Of a DNA stretch of 64,000 nt, positions 16,386 to 24,869 are shown in pieces. The position numbers and the translations under genes were made by a program. The DNA lies in the NCBI GenBank assembly GCA_019419585.1, contig DXZQ01000008.1:1-64000 (forward strand), read 5' to 3'. The stretch comes from Collinsella sp. GTDB lineage: Bacteria > Actinomycetota > Coriobacteriia > Coriobacteriales > Coriobacteriaceae. Position 1 is the stretch's first letter; each line of letters begins with the position of its first letter. The notes below the pieces were generated by a model. That model saw only the letters and a program-made list of their open reading frames with translations, did no database searches and was not told where the DNA came from.

Positions 16386-18856
16386 CTATTCGCTAGCGCC
16401 TTCGCTGTCTTCGCGGTCGTTGGCAAGCATTGCCGCGCCGGCGACCGTTGTCGCCACGGCGGCGGCAGCGAGCCCGGCGGCAATGCCAGAGTTGTCGCCT
16501 GTGCCGGCAAGCTTTTCGCCTGAGCCCTTGCGCTTGTTGCCCTTGTCGTTCTTGTCGGCGCCGCCTGCGTTGGTGCCGTTGCCGTCGCCGGTGTCCGTAG
16601 CGCCTGCGTTGCCCGAAGCCGTCACGGTAAAGCTCGCGGCTCCGTCATTAGCAAGCTTGTAGTTTTGCGCCGCGTCGCCCAAAAGGCCTTTCGCGCGCAC
16701 CCAGTACGTCCCTGCGGTAAATGCCTCGCCCTCGGCCATTGCCGTGCCCGGAGCGCCGTTTGTATCGTGCATAAACTCGAGCTGGGCCGTGCAAGCATCG
16801 TTTTCGAGCTTGCCGTCGAGCGGCGCCGTGACCTTGGCGCGCACATCCTCACCGGCCTTAAGGCCTTCGAGCCCTTCAAAGTGGGGCGTCAGTGCGCGCG
16901 GGTCGATATCGATGGGCACGGAACCCTGCAGTTCCGTAACGGTCTCGTTGCCCAGGGCGTCGACATCCACGTATTCGATAGCAAACGTGTTGCCCGAAGC
17001 CGCCACGCTGAGTACGTTACTGCTGTCGACAAGGCGGAAACGACCCTCGCCAACGGTCTTTCCATCCTGGAGTGAGGCGTCGCTCAACGAGTCGCCGTAC
17101 GTCATGCGTATACGGGTCGGGAGGTAGTACGAAACGGTCTGCTTGTGCTTCGCATCGTAATTGCGCTGGTAGATGCTTCGGGCCAGTGCCGCATCGACAA
17201 AGTCGGACGCAATGATGCCAATGTGCTTGAGGCAGTCCTCCTTTGTGCTCTCATTTCCGGTGCTGTTTATATACTGGCTCTTGTATAGATGCTCGTTGAC
17301 CACTCGTGCTGCGGTAAAAGGATTGCTTCCTTGCTTGTAGTTCGTGCAGCTAGTGTAGTTGATACACCAGCTGTGTTCCAGGACCTTTACCTTGGCCCCG
17401 TCATTGTCCTCGACGTCCACCATGATGCGGGCGAGCTTGGTTGTCTCCTGCAGCGCCATATCGACCCAGCCGATTTTGTCGGTTCCTGTGCATTCGTAAT
17501 GGTCCTGGGCGTATACCTTGGTGCAATAGGGCTCTTCGTCACCCGTTTTCCCCACGGCTTCAAAGCCCCGCTCGTCTCGAACGAGACACATAGAGGTGCT
17601 GTCGGTGTGTGCTGCGATTTTGTTGTCCCATTGGGTGAGGTCGAGGCCCCATGTGTGGCTGCTTACGCTGTTGCCGGCGAGCCCAAACCGACGCAGCAGG
17701 ACGATCTTTCCGCGCACCTCGCCCAGCGTGGGGATACGGCTCGATGTGTAGAACAGGTCGGGGTTCTCATCAAAAACCTTGCCCAAGGCCGTCGTGAGGC
17801 TTTCGTCGGTAGCCTCGTCATTGCCTCGCGACACGAGCATGATGAGCGCTTCTGTTGGGTTTTCGCTCAAAAACGTATTGAAGTACCCGATGACATCGGA
17901 GAGATGCATAAAGTTCCCGTCCTTTTTGAGCAGGTAACAAGCTCCGTGGTCGATGCCAGGGTTCTCACCCTTTCCGAGTCGAATATCAAAATAGCGAACG
18001 CCTTCGAGCAGCTGCGTGGGGATGTAATCCTGCTGGCATTTTGCTTGGGAGGATTGGGGCTCGGTGTCGTTGTCCACGCTGCAGGTGCCCGAATCGTGCG
18101 TGCCCGGGATGCTCAGTTCGTCGAGGAACTTGTTGTTGTCGACGTATTTCATCCAACATGGCCCATCGACGTAGCTGCTGTACGTGATCCAGTCGAGGCT
18201 GCTAACCGTGGCATCGTTCTTTTTCATGTCGTAACCGACAAGTTCGAGCTCCCACGGAATGCTCTTTCTCTTATGGCAGATCTTGTTGTTGTCTTGGTCT
18301 TTGCCGTCCTTTTCTATTGCCAGGTAATTAATGTCTTTTTTCTCGTTTGTGCGGTCTCGGATGATGTAGGTTCCGTTTTCCTGGCGCTCGAAAGCAAAAG
18401 CGCGGCTGGGCTTGTTGTCATACTCGCCGCCCCATACGTGGATGACCTTTCCATCTTTGTCCGAGTCGTCGTCGACCGACCAAATGCTGTAGCCCGTCTT
18501 TTATGCTCTTCGAAATTGAGCAAGGTGCGGATAGCATACCAGTTTGTATCGTCATTCTTGGTCGTTACGTTCTCAAGGATGAGCTTGTTGGACGTGCCGT
18601 CATTAAACAGGTGGCAGACGTTGCCGCGAACGTTGCCGTCTTGGTTGACGCTTGCAGTGCGAAAATAGCCCGCGGGGCGAAGGCGAATGACGAAATTACC
18701 GAGGTGCTCCGCCGGTTTGGGCGTGTCGTCTGCAAATGCCGCTCGCAGGGGAATGCCCGGTGCCGCGGTTTCTGGCAGGCTTGCAAGCGGCGACAGCGCC
18801 GCAAGACCTAAGCCCAGCGTAAATGCTCGGCGGCTGATGGCATGGTGTTCGGTCAT
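16386..18856 (-). pseudogene. Tat-exported, sortase-anchored PI-specific phospholipase C, frameshifted
   Basis: The start at 18856 follows GGAGG and encodes a twin-arginine signal (ISRRAFTLGLGLAAL). The first frame runs to about 18500. The rest (TGYSIWSVDDD...) continues in another frame from 18497 to the stop at 16386. Adding one A to the A4 run at 18502-18499 (minus strand) restores a single product of 823 residues. The downstream part has the PI-PLC X domain (IPGTHDSGT, GVRYFDIRLGKG, IDHGACY), an MBG-like beta domain, a Gly/Asn/Lys linker and an LAGTG sorting signal with hydrophobic tail. The enzyme would cleave phosphatidylinositol or GPI anchors at the cell surface. ATG 18227 could start the catalytic part but without a signal. 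Confidence 0.85.
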
Positions 18857-19060
18857 AACTCCTCCGTTCGCAAGGTGCGGCTGTGCGCTCATTTTGGTCA
18901 CTATACTGCCCAGATGTTTAAAGATGCAGGTTTAATTGTCTGCGCGGCGCAATAAAACGGTGGGCGGACGCGTTGGGGTGCTTGTCTATTTGTGCTGCTA
19001 CCGCGCTGGGGGTGGTTTTGCCGCCCGGCACCCTCGCGTTCGCCGGCTATCGGCATAAGA

Positions 19061-19090
19061 AAGGGAGGGCCGGCGAGCCGGCCCTCCCTT
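19061..19090 (-). terminator. Terminator downstream of lipoprotein 1
   Basis: This is a perfect 14-bp palindrome stem, AAGGGAGGGCCGGC (19061-19074) with GCCGGCCCTCCCTT (19077-19090), followed on the minus strand by TCTT. It lies 70 bases after the stop at 19161. Confidence 0.88.
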
Positions 19091-19160
19091 AGTACGAAGC
19101 GCTGGGGTACCGTCGCTTGTTTGAACTGCGCTCGTGTTTCCCGTTGCGCTCGCGAGTCGC

Positions 19161-19754
19161 TTAGCGCTTGATCTCGATATCGTCGAGCTTGACGTCCATG
19201 GCCTCGGTCTTGGCCTTGGCGATGTCGTCGGCAAATTCCAGAGACTTCATCATGGTCTCGACGGCATCCTTGTGCTCCTCGACGTTGTCGATGCGCACGT
19301 ACACGCTGCCGCCGTCAACGTCGGTGAAGTACTCGGTCGTCACACCGCCCGTGTGCGTGTAGGAAGCGTTGCGCCAGGACTTGCCGTTGTACTTGACGGG
19401 ATCATTCTCGGTCCACTCAAAGTCGGTCTTCCACTTGGCCTCGTAGTCGAACAGCTCGTCGGCGTTCTTGTCAGAGTCGAAGACGGGGATGAAGCGGTCG
19501 CTGGCGTGCTCGCTCTCGGTGAACTTAAACTGGGCCTTGTCGACCGTGTCGCCGGCAACGTCGGTGATCTCGACGCCCTCGGGGACCTCGACCTTAAACC
19601 AAATGAAGTCGGTCCTCATATCCACGGCTGGCTTTTCCGCGCCGCCACCACCGCCGCTGCCGGTAGCGCCACCGCTTCCGCCACAACCCACCAGGGCAAC
19701 TGCGGCAAAGAGACTGATGCAGAGGGTGAGAATCGCAAAGGCCTTCTTTTTCAT
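19161..19754 (-). CDS. Secreted lipoprotein 1 (paralogue of 19998-20600)
   Basis: The 197-residue product has a lipoprotein signal peptide with lipobox LVGC (Cys24), a Gly/Ser-rich linker and a globular domain beginning TDFIWFKVEVPEGVEI. The domain alternates strands (SVYVRIDNVEEH) and ends in a helix (ETMMKSLEFADDIAKAK). It is clearly a paralogue of the next upstream gene, sharing TDFIWFKVE-PEGV, DRFIPV, YNG--W and F-TDV--GSVYV. The fold resembles small DUF4367-like extracytoplasmic domains, but I do not name a family. GGAGG precedes ATG 19754. The function is unknown. Confidence 0.9.
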   Translation of the reverse strand: MKKKAFAILTLCISLFAAVALVGCGGSGGATGSGGGGGAEKPAVDMRTDFIWFKVEVPEGVEITDVAGDTVDKAQFKFTESEHASDRFIPVFDSDKNADELFDYEAKWKTDFEWTENDPVKYNGKSWRNASYTHTGGVTTEYFTDVDGGSVYVRIDNVEEHKDAVETMMKSLEFADDIAKAKTEAMDVKLDDIEIKR

Positions 19755-19827
19755 GGTCGTGTCCTCCTCGATCTGTAACCGCCCATGGATTACCTGCCTT
19801 TACTGTACGCGTGGACGGCTCGCTAGG

Positions 19828-19845
19828 GTGGGCCATGTGTCCCAT
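19828..19845. promoter_or_regulatory. Repeated 18-bp motif upstream of lipoprotein 1
   Basis: GTGGGCCATGTGTCCCAT occurs here, 74 bases upstream of the lipoprotein 1 start, and identically at 20799-20816 upstream of lipoprotein 2. It contains an imperfect palindrome (GGG...ATGT...CCC). A shared operator or a duplicated promoter segment is likely. Confidence 0.5.
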
Positions 19846-19895
19846 TCTGAGGGCCGGATTTGCGCCGACAAGTGGCAATATGCGCGGGTCCAAAA

Positions 19896-19926
19896 GAGGG
19901 GAGGGCCGATGCCTGTCGGCCCTCCC
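19896..19926 (-). terminator. Terminator downstream of lipoprotein 2
   Basis: GGGGAGGGCCGA and TCGGCCCTCCCC form a 12-bp stem with a TGCCTG-type loop; the minus strand continues TCTTTTGG. The stem sequence resembles the terminator at 19061, consistent with tandem duplication of gene plus terminator. Confidence 0.88.
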
Positions 19927-19997
19927 CGGGGTTGGGTGCCCGTTGCTTTAATGGGGCGCATGTGCGCAGGTGCGCGTAGGCGCGTGCGGGTGTCCCG

Positions 19998-20600
19998 TTA
20001 CTTGAGCTCGATGCTCGAAATCTCGACTTCGCGCGCCTCGGAAACTGCCTCTGCCGTGTCATCGGGGAACTCGATGGAGTTGAGGAGCGTCTCGGCTTCT
20101 TTCTTGTGCTGGTCGAAGTTCGAGATGAGGACGTAGACGCTTCCCGGCTCAACGTCGGTAAAAAGCATGGTTGAGATGCCGCTGTTGTCCTCGTATGTTC
20201 CGACGAGCCACGTCCTGCCGTTATACTCGACGGACCCGCCATCCTTCCACTGGAACGTATCCCCCTTCTTTTCTGCCTGGTCGGCGTGGGATTCCTCGGC
20301 TGTCATCGCTTTTTTCCAAACGGGGATAAAGCGATCGGCCGAGGCGTTCTCGTCTTCGGGGAAGGTGAGCTGGACCCTGTCGGCATTCTTGCCGGCGGAG
20401 TCGCTTACGCCGACGCCCTCGGGCATCTCGACCTTAAACCAGATAAAGTCGGTCTTCTTGGCGACGGGGGCCTTTTCCTTGCCCTCGCTCTTGGATGCGC
20501 TGCTGCCCCCGCCCGATGCGTTCCCGCCGCAGCCGACAAGGGCAAATGCGGCAAAGAGGGCGATGCAAAGGGAAAGGATTGATAGGGTCTTTTTCTTCAT
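19998..20600 (-). CDS. Secreted lipoprotein 2 (paralogue of 19161-19754)
   Basis: The 200-residue product has a lipoprotein signal with lipobox LVGC, a Ser/Lys linker and the same globular domain as lipoprotein 1 (TDFIWFKVEMPEGVGV, DRFIPVWKKA, MLFTDVEPGSVYVLISNF). The C-terminal helix includes AETLLNSIEFPDDTAEAV. The start at 20600 follows AAGGAGG; longer in-frame starts run into the upstream 18-bp motif and lack a signal peptide. Gene, terminator and upstream motif are all duplicated, so the pair arose by tandem duplication and then diverged. Confidence 0.9.
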   Translation of the reverse strand: MKKKTLSILSLCIALFAAFALVGCGGNASGGGSSASKSEGKEKAPVAKKTDFIWFKVEMPEGVGVSDSAGKNADRVQLTFPEDENASADRFIPVWKKAMTAEESHADQAEKKGDTFQWKDGGSVEYNGRTWLVGTYEDNSGISTMLFTDVEPGSVYVLISNFDQHKKEAETLLNSIEFPDDTAEAVSEAREVEISSIELK

Positions 20601-20798
20601 GGTGGCGTCCTCCTTGTCTGCCAGGGACATCGTGTGCCGCGGGTCGCTGGGGCGGCGGTTGCGCGTGCACATGATGACTTTGTTTGCTGTGCGGTGATTC
20701 CTCCATTCGTCGTCCGGTGCCGTGATGAGCGTTGCCCCAACATGGGGCTCCTTACCTATATGTATGCCCCAGTTGCCGCTGCCCGGGAGTCTCGAAAC

Positions 20799-20816
20799 GT
20801 GGGCCATGTGTCCCAT
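20799..20816. promoter_or_regulatory. Repeated 18-bp motif upstream of lipoprotein 2
   Basis: This is an identical copy of the 19828-19845 motif, about 200 bases before the lipoprotein 2 start and 160 bases before fchA on the other strand. The rest of 20601-20977 shows no gene. Confidence 0.5.
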
Positions 20817-20977
20817 GTTTGCGTTGGCATGGCCTATCGTTCGTCATAGAAATCCGCGATGGCCAGGTGCGCTGACGCCCATGTGCTTATGGGCTAGACT
20901 TAGCACCATTACGTGTTCGATGCGGTTGGTCGGCGGTTGCCGCCTGACCGATGTATATGACTTGAAGGTGCGTGCGT

Positions 20978-21610
20978 ATGAGCCAAGAGATGATGGATAA
21001 AACCTGTCGAGAGTTTGCCGAGGCACTTGCCGCACGCGAGCCGGTTCCCGGCGGTGGCAGCGCGAGCGCCTTTGTGGGCGCGCTGGGCGCCTCGCTTTGT
21101 GGAATGGTCGCTCGTTATGGTGCGACCAATCCTGCGCTTGCCGATCGCGCGGATGACCTGACGCGCGCATTTGCCCAGGCAGATGAGTTGGCCCAGGAGC
21201 TTGTCGAGTTGGTTGCCGAGGACGTTCGTGCATATGGGCAGGTGTCCGCGGCGTACGGTATTCCGCGTGGCGATCCGGCTCGAGCGACCGCGATTCAGGA
21301 TGCGCTGCATGTGGCCGCTATGCCGCCGTATCGCATTATGGATGCCTGCGGGCGTGCACTGGCGCTGCTCGAGGACATGGCCGACAAGGGTTCGCGTCAG
21401 CTGCTGTCCGATGTGGCGTGCGGCGCCGTGTTCTGCCGTTCCGCTATGCAGGGCGCGAGCTTGACGCTCTTTGCGAACACCACGTCTATGAAGGATCGCG
21501 CTCGTGCTGAGGAGCTCGAGACGGCGTGTGATGAGTTGCTCGACATGTGGTTGCCGCGCGCCGATGCGCTGGCGCGCCGCGCCGCCGACGCCGCAAGGAA
21601 GAGGGGATAG
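20978..21610 (+). CDS. fchA: Methenyl-THF cyclohydrolase, FTCD/FchA family
   Basis: The 210-residue helical protein belongs to the cyclodeaminase/cyclohydrolase family. It has the signature EPVPGGGSASAFVGALGASL near residues 20-40 and the family's typical length. Members interconvert 5,10-methenyl-THF and 10-formyl-THF (FchA) or deaminate formimino-THF. Its position 2 bases upstream of folD, and the loss of cyclohydrolase residues in that FolD, favour cyclohydrolase. The start at 20978 follows GAAGGTG; GTG 20972 is an alternative. There is no histidine-degradation gene nearby to support the deaminase role. Confidence 0.88.
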   Translation: MSQEMMDKTCREFAEALAAREPVPGGGSASAFVGALGASLCGMVARYGATNPALADRADDLTRAFAQADELAQELVELVAEDVRAYGQVSAAYGIPRGDPARATAIQDALHVAAMPPYRIMDACGRALALLEDMADKGSRQLLSDVACGAVFCRSAMQGASLTLFANTTSMKDRARAEELETACDELLDMWLPRADALARRAADAARKRG

Positions 21611-21612
21611 CC

Positions 21613-22467
21613 ATGGCTGAACTGCTGAAGGGTGCCCCCGTTGCTCGCGCTTTGACTGAGGAACTTGCTGCTCGCTGCGTGGCTTTGCGCGAGCGCGGCG
21701 TTGTGCCGACGCTGGCTATCGTGCGCGTGGGTGAACGCGAGGACGACCTATCCTACGAGCGCGGTGCGCTCAAGCGCTGCGAAAAGGTTGGCATTGAGGC
21801 TCGCCGCGTTTTGCTTCCCGCCGATGTTTCGCAGGACGAGCTGTTGGCGGCCATCGAGGACATCAATACCGATTCGTCTGTTCATGGCTGCCTGATGTTC
21901 CGCCCGCTGCCCGCCGGCCTTGACGAGGACGCGGTTGCCGCGGCACTCGATCCTGCCAAGGACGTTGACTCCATGACGCCGGCTTCGCTGCTCACCACGC
22001 TTTCGGGGCGCGGCGAGGGTTTTGCCCCCTGCACAGCCGAAGCCGTGCTTGCTTTGCTGGATCATTACGGCGTTGAGCTGGATGGGGCCAAGGTCGCGGT
22101 CGTTGGTCGGTCGCTGGTGATTGGCCGTCCCGTTGCCGCCATGCTTACGGCTCGCAATGCCACAGTGACGACGTGCCATACGCATACGCACGACCTTGCT
22201 GCCGAGTGCCGTGCTGCCGACATTGTGGTTGCCGCCGTTGGACGCGCGCGTACGATTGACGTGGATGCGGTTCGAGAGGGCCAGACGATCATTGATGTTG
22301 GCATTAATTGGGACGAGGCCGCTGGCAAGTTGGTGGGTGACGTCGATTCTGATGCTGCGGAGCCGGTCGTTAACGCCATCACGCCCGTGCCGGGCGGCGT
22401 GGGCGCTGTGACGACGGCGATCCTCGCCAAACACGTGATCGAGGCGGCCGAGCGCGCATCGAAATAG
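21613..22467 (+). CDS. folD: FolD-type methylene-THF dehydrogenase lacking cyclohydrolase residues
   Basis: The 284-residue product has both FolD domains: the catalytic domain with SYERGALKRCEKVG (47-60) and KDVDS (116-120), and the Rossmann domain with VVGRSLVIGRPVA and PVPGGVGAVT. Aligned with bifunctional FolD, the essential cyclohydrolase Lys (YxxxK) is Ala52 and the Gln of the VQLPLP motif is Phe96 (LMFRPLP). Tyr48 and the Asp region are kept. It should be an NAD(P)-dependent dehydrogenase only, with FchA as the cyclohydrolase. GAGGGG lies before ATG 21613, overlapping the end of fchA, so the two are coupled. Confidence 0.92.
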   Translation: MAELLKGAPVARALTEELAARCVALRERGVVPTLAIVRVGEREDDLSYERGALKRCEKVGIEARRVLLPADVSQDELLAAIEDINTDSSVHGCLMFRPLPAGLDEDAVAAALDPAKDVDSMTPASLLTTLSGRGEGFAPCTAEAVLALLDHYGVELDGAKVAVVGRSLVIGRPVAAMLTARNATVTTCHTHTHDLAAECRAADIVVAAVGRARTIDVDAVREGQTIIDVGINWDEAAGKLVGDVDSDAAEPVVNAITPVPGGVGAVTTAILAKHVIEAAERASK

Positions 22468-22500
22468 GCGTTTTGGGCTGTTTGAGGGGTTAGCTCTATA

Positions 22501-22739
22501 CCCCGTGGACAAAAAATGCCAAATATGAGTACTGTTGCCAAGATAGTCACATATTCTTTAGGTCAAATAGGCTCTCTAACGATATTTATTATCGATAAAG
22601 AGCCTATTTTATTGGACCTATGAGGAATTACATCATCTAATTTTTGAACAAATGTAGACTTTTGGCACCCATACGTAGCAAAATTGATGTTACTAAATTG
22701 GTGACAGTACTCACATTTGGCATTTTTTGACCACAGGGG
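22501..22739. mobile_element. MITE-like element B, copy 1
   Basis: This 239-bp AT-rich stretch in a GC-rich genome is bounded by long inverted repeats. The left end has GTGGACAAAAAATGCC then AAATATGAGTACTGT. The right end is the inverse of GTGGTCAAAAAATGCC then AAATGTGAGTACTGT, and similarity continues inward through CCAAnnTAGTnACA, about 50 bp in all. The interior holds a smaller palindrome near 22563-22610 and no supported gene. A related element lies at 53321-53548. It has no transposase, so it would be non-autonomous. Confidence 0.8.
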
Positions 22740-22821
22740 TTGCCAGCGCCGCGGTTTCGCCCTTTCTGCGCCGAAGCGATACACTGTTATCGTTTGATTT
22801 CTTCGCTCAAGGAGGATGCGC

Positions 22822-24345
22822 ATGCCGTGCACAACGATTTTGGTTGGTAAGAACGCGAGCTACGACGGGTCGACGTTGGTTGCCCGCAACGAGGACTCGT
22901 CCAACGGGGTGTTTGAGCCCAAGCGTATGCGCGTGGTGCATCCCGACGAGCAGCCGCGCGTCTACACGAGCGTCCTGAGTCACCTGACCGTTGAACTGCC
23001 CGATAACCCCATGCGCTACACGAGCGTCCCCGATGTTGTCCCGGGCCACGGCATCTGGGCCGAGGCCGGTTTCAACGAGCTCAATGTGGGCATGTCCGCA
23101 ACCGAGACGCTCACCACCAACGAGCGCGTTCGCGGCGCCGACCCGCTCGTCGACTACGTGCCCGCCAAGGGCAACGAGGACGAGGACGGCTATGTTCCGG
23201 CGCAGCCCGGCGGTCTGGGCGAGGAGGACATGGTGACCCTGGTGCTGCCATATGCCAAATCCGCCCGCGACGGCGTACGCATTCTGGGTGACCTGCTCGA
23301 GCGCTATGGCACCTACGAGAACAACGGCATCGCCTTTAGCGACGTGGACGAGATCTGGTGGCTCGAGACCATCGGCGGTCACCACTGGATCGCCAAGCGC
23401 GTGCCCGATGACGCCTATGTGACCATGCCCAACCAGCTGGGTATCGACAGCTTTGACCTGGATGACGCCGAGGGCGCCCAGGCCGATCACATGTGCTCCG
23501 CCGACCTGCGCGCTTGGATGGCCGAGTGGCATCTGGACTTGACGCTGGGCGTTGAGGGCGACGGTCCGGCCGCGGTCTTTAACCCGCGCGAGGCCTTTGG
23601 CTCGCACAGCGACAGCGACCACGTTTACAATACGCCGCGCGCCTGGTATATGCAGCGCTGCCTTAACCCCAGCGATGTGTGGGACGGTCCCGAGGCCGAC
23701 TACACGCCCGAGAGCGACGATATTCCCTGGAGCCGCGTGCCCGAGCGCAAGGTGACTATCGAGGACATCAAGTACGTACTCTCGAGCCACTACCAGGGCA
23801 CGGAGTACGACTGCTACGGCAGCAAGGGCACGCCCGCCACGCGTGGCGCCTATCGCCCCATCGGCATCAACCGCAACAGCCAGCTCGCTGTGCTGCAGCT
23901 GCGCCCCTATGCGCATCCGGCCTACCGCGCCGTGCAGTGGATGGCCTTTGGCTCCAACTCGTTTAACGCGCTGGTTCCGCTGTACGCCAACGTCGAGACC
24001 ATGCCCGAGTACTTTGCCGACACGCAGGCTCGCGTGACGTCCGAAAACTTCTACTGGGCCAACCGCCTGATCGGCGCGCTGGCCGACGTCCGCTTCCATG
24101 AGTGCGGTCGCGCGGTCGAGGATTATCAGGAGAAGGTCGGTGGCATGGGCCACAAGCAGATCCATGACGTCGATGCTGCCGTAGCCGCTCTGCCTGAGGC
24201 CGAGGTACCTGCCGAACTTGCACGCGCCAATGAGGCCTTTGCCGAGCGTGTTCGCGTAGAGACCGATGCTCTACTGGGTAAGGTGCTCTACACCACGAGC
24301 TGCGCCATGAAGAACTCTTTCGCGATGAACGACAACGTGAGGTAG
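22822..24345 (+). CDS. C69-family dipeptidase
   Basis: This 507-residue N-terminal-nucleophile hydrolase starts MPCTTILVGKNAS. Cys3 becomes the nucleophile after processing, and the family signature SYDGSTLVARNEDS follows. The rest has the typical layout, including a WWLETIGGHHWIAKRVPDD segment. C69 enzymes (PepD type) split dipeptides with broad specificity in the cytoplasm of peptide-fermenting bacteria. The start at 22822 lies 7 bases after AAGGAGG; ATG 22816 is too close to the ribosome site and would displace the nucleophile. It is monocistronic, just downstream of the MITE-like element. Confidence 0.93.
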   Translation: MPCTTILVGKNASYDGSTLVARNEDSSNGVFEPKRMRVVHPDEQPRVYTSVLSHLTVELPDNPMRYTSVPDVVPGHGIWAEAGFNELNVGMSATETLTTNERVRGADPLVDYVPAKGNEDEDGYVPAQPGGLGEEDMVTLVLPYAKSARDGVRILGDLLERYGTYENNGIAFSDVDEIWWLETIGGHHWIAKRVPDDAYVTMPNQLGIDSFDLDDAEGAQADHMCSADLRAWMAEWHLDLTLGVEGDGPAAVFNPREAFGSHSDSDHVYNTPRAWYMQRCLNPSDVWDGPEADYTPESDDIPWSRVPERKVTIEDIKYVLSSHYQGTEYDCYGSKGTPATRGAYRPIGINRNSQLAVLQLRPYAHPAYRAVQWMAFGSNSFNALVPLYANVETMPEYFADTQARVTSENFYWANRLIGALADVRFHECGRAVEDYQEKVGGMGHKQIHDVDAAVAALPEAEVPAELARANEAFAERVRVETDALLGKVLYTTSCAMKNSFAMNDNVR

Positions 24346-24444
24346 GGATTTCCCGTCGATCGAATAGCGCTAAAACGCTTTGTCGCTTTCACTCAATCTT
24401 GGGTACAAGAACGCCAATGCAGTTGTTTGTGATTGGAGACAACC

Positions 24445-24861
24445 ATGGTTATGAAACTCGATCAGCTTGTTAACGGCGCTATTAACGTTGGCTTTGGCGC
24501 CGCCGCCGTTGCCGTCGAGGGCAGCAAGAAGGTTCTCGACGACCTTAATACCAAGGGTGAGCAGGTGCGCAAGGACGCAGGCGCCCCCGATATCGCCCGC
24601 AGCGTGTCCGACATGTTCGAGCAGGCCGGTGGCACCATCTCCGACCTGACCGAGCGCCTGGGCATGCAGGGCGAGACCGCGGCGCAGCGCGTGCTCGACG
24701 AGCTCATCCTGGCTCGCGTCCGCGTTATGACCGCCCCCGAGCGTACGGCCTTCCTGGCCCACGTGCGCGACATCGTCGATTCGGTCGAGGACAACGTGAC
24801 CTCGGTGCCCGTCGAGTCCGTTGAGCCCGACGATGCGAAGGACGCCGAAGAGGCCGAGTAG
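24445..24861 (+). CDS. Phasin-like coiled-coil protein, partner of UbiB kinase
   Basis: The 138-residue product has an N-terminal hydrophobic helix (GAINVGFGAAAVAVEG), then heptad-like helices (KKVLDDLNTKGEQVRKD; RVLDELILARVRVM) and an acidic tail. It resembles the phasin/PHA-granule-associated-like proteins often found upstream of AarF/UbiB genes. It ends 8 bases before the UbiB gene, so the two are one operon. The start at 24445 follows TTGGAG; ATG 24451 is possible. A role in membrane or lipid binding together with the kinase-like protein is inference. Confidence 0.75.
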   Translation: MVMKLDQLVNGAINVGFGAAAVAVEGSKKVLDDLNTKGEQVRKDAGAPDIARSVSDMFEQAGGTISDLTERLGMQGETAAQRVLDELILARVRVMTAPERTAFLAHVRDIVDSVEDNVTSVPVESVEPDDAKDAEEAE

Positions 24862-24869
24862 TAGCGCAG

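Noticed and set aside
22563..22832. Possible gene on the minus strand inside and beyond MITE-like copy 1
   Set aside because: It runs through the terminal repeat and into the C69 dipeptidase start, has no ribosome site and no homology that I recognise.
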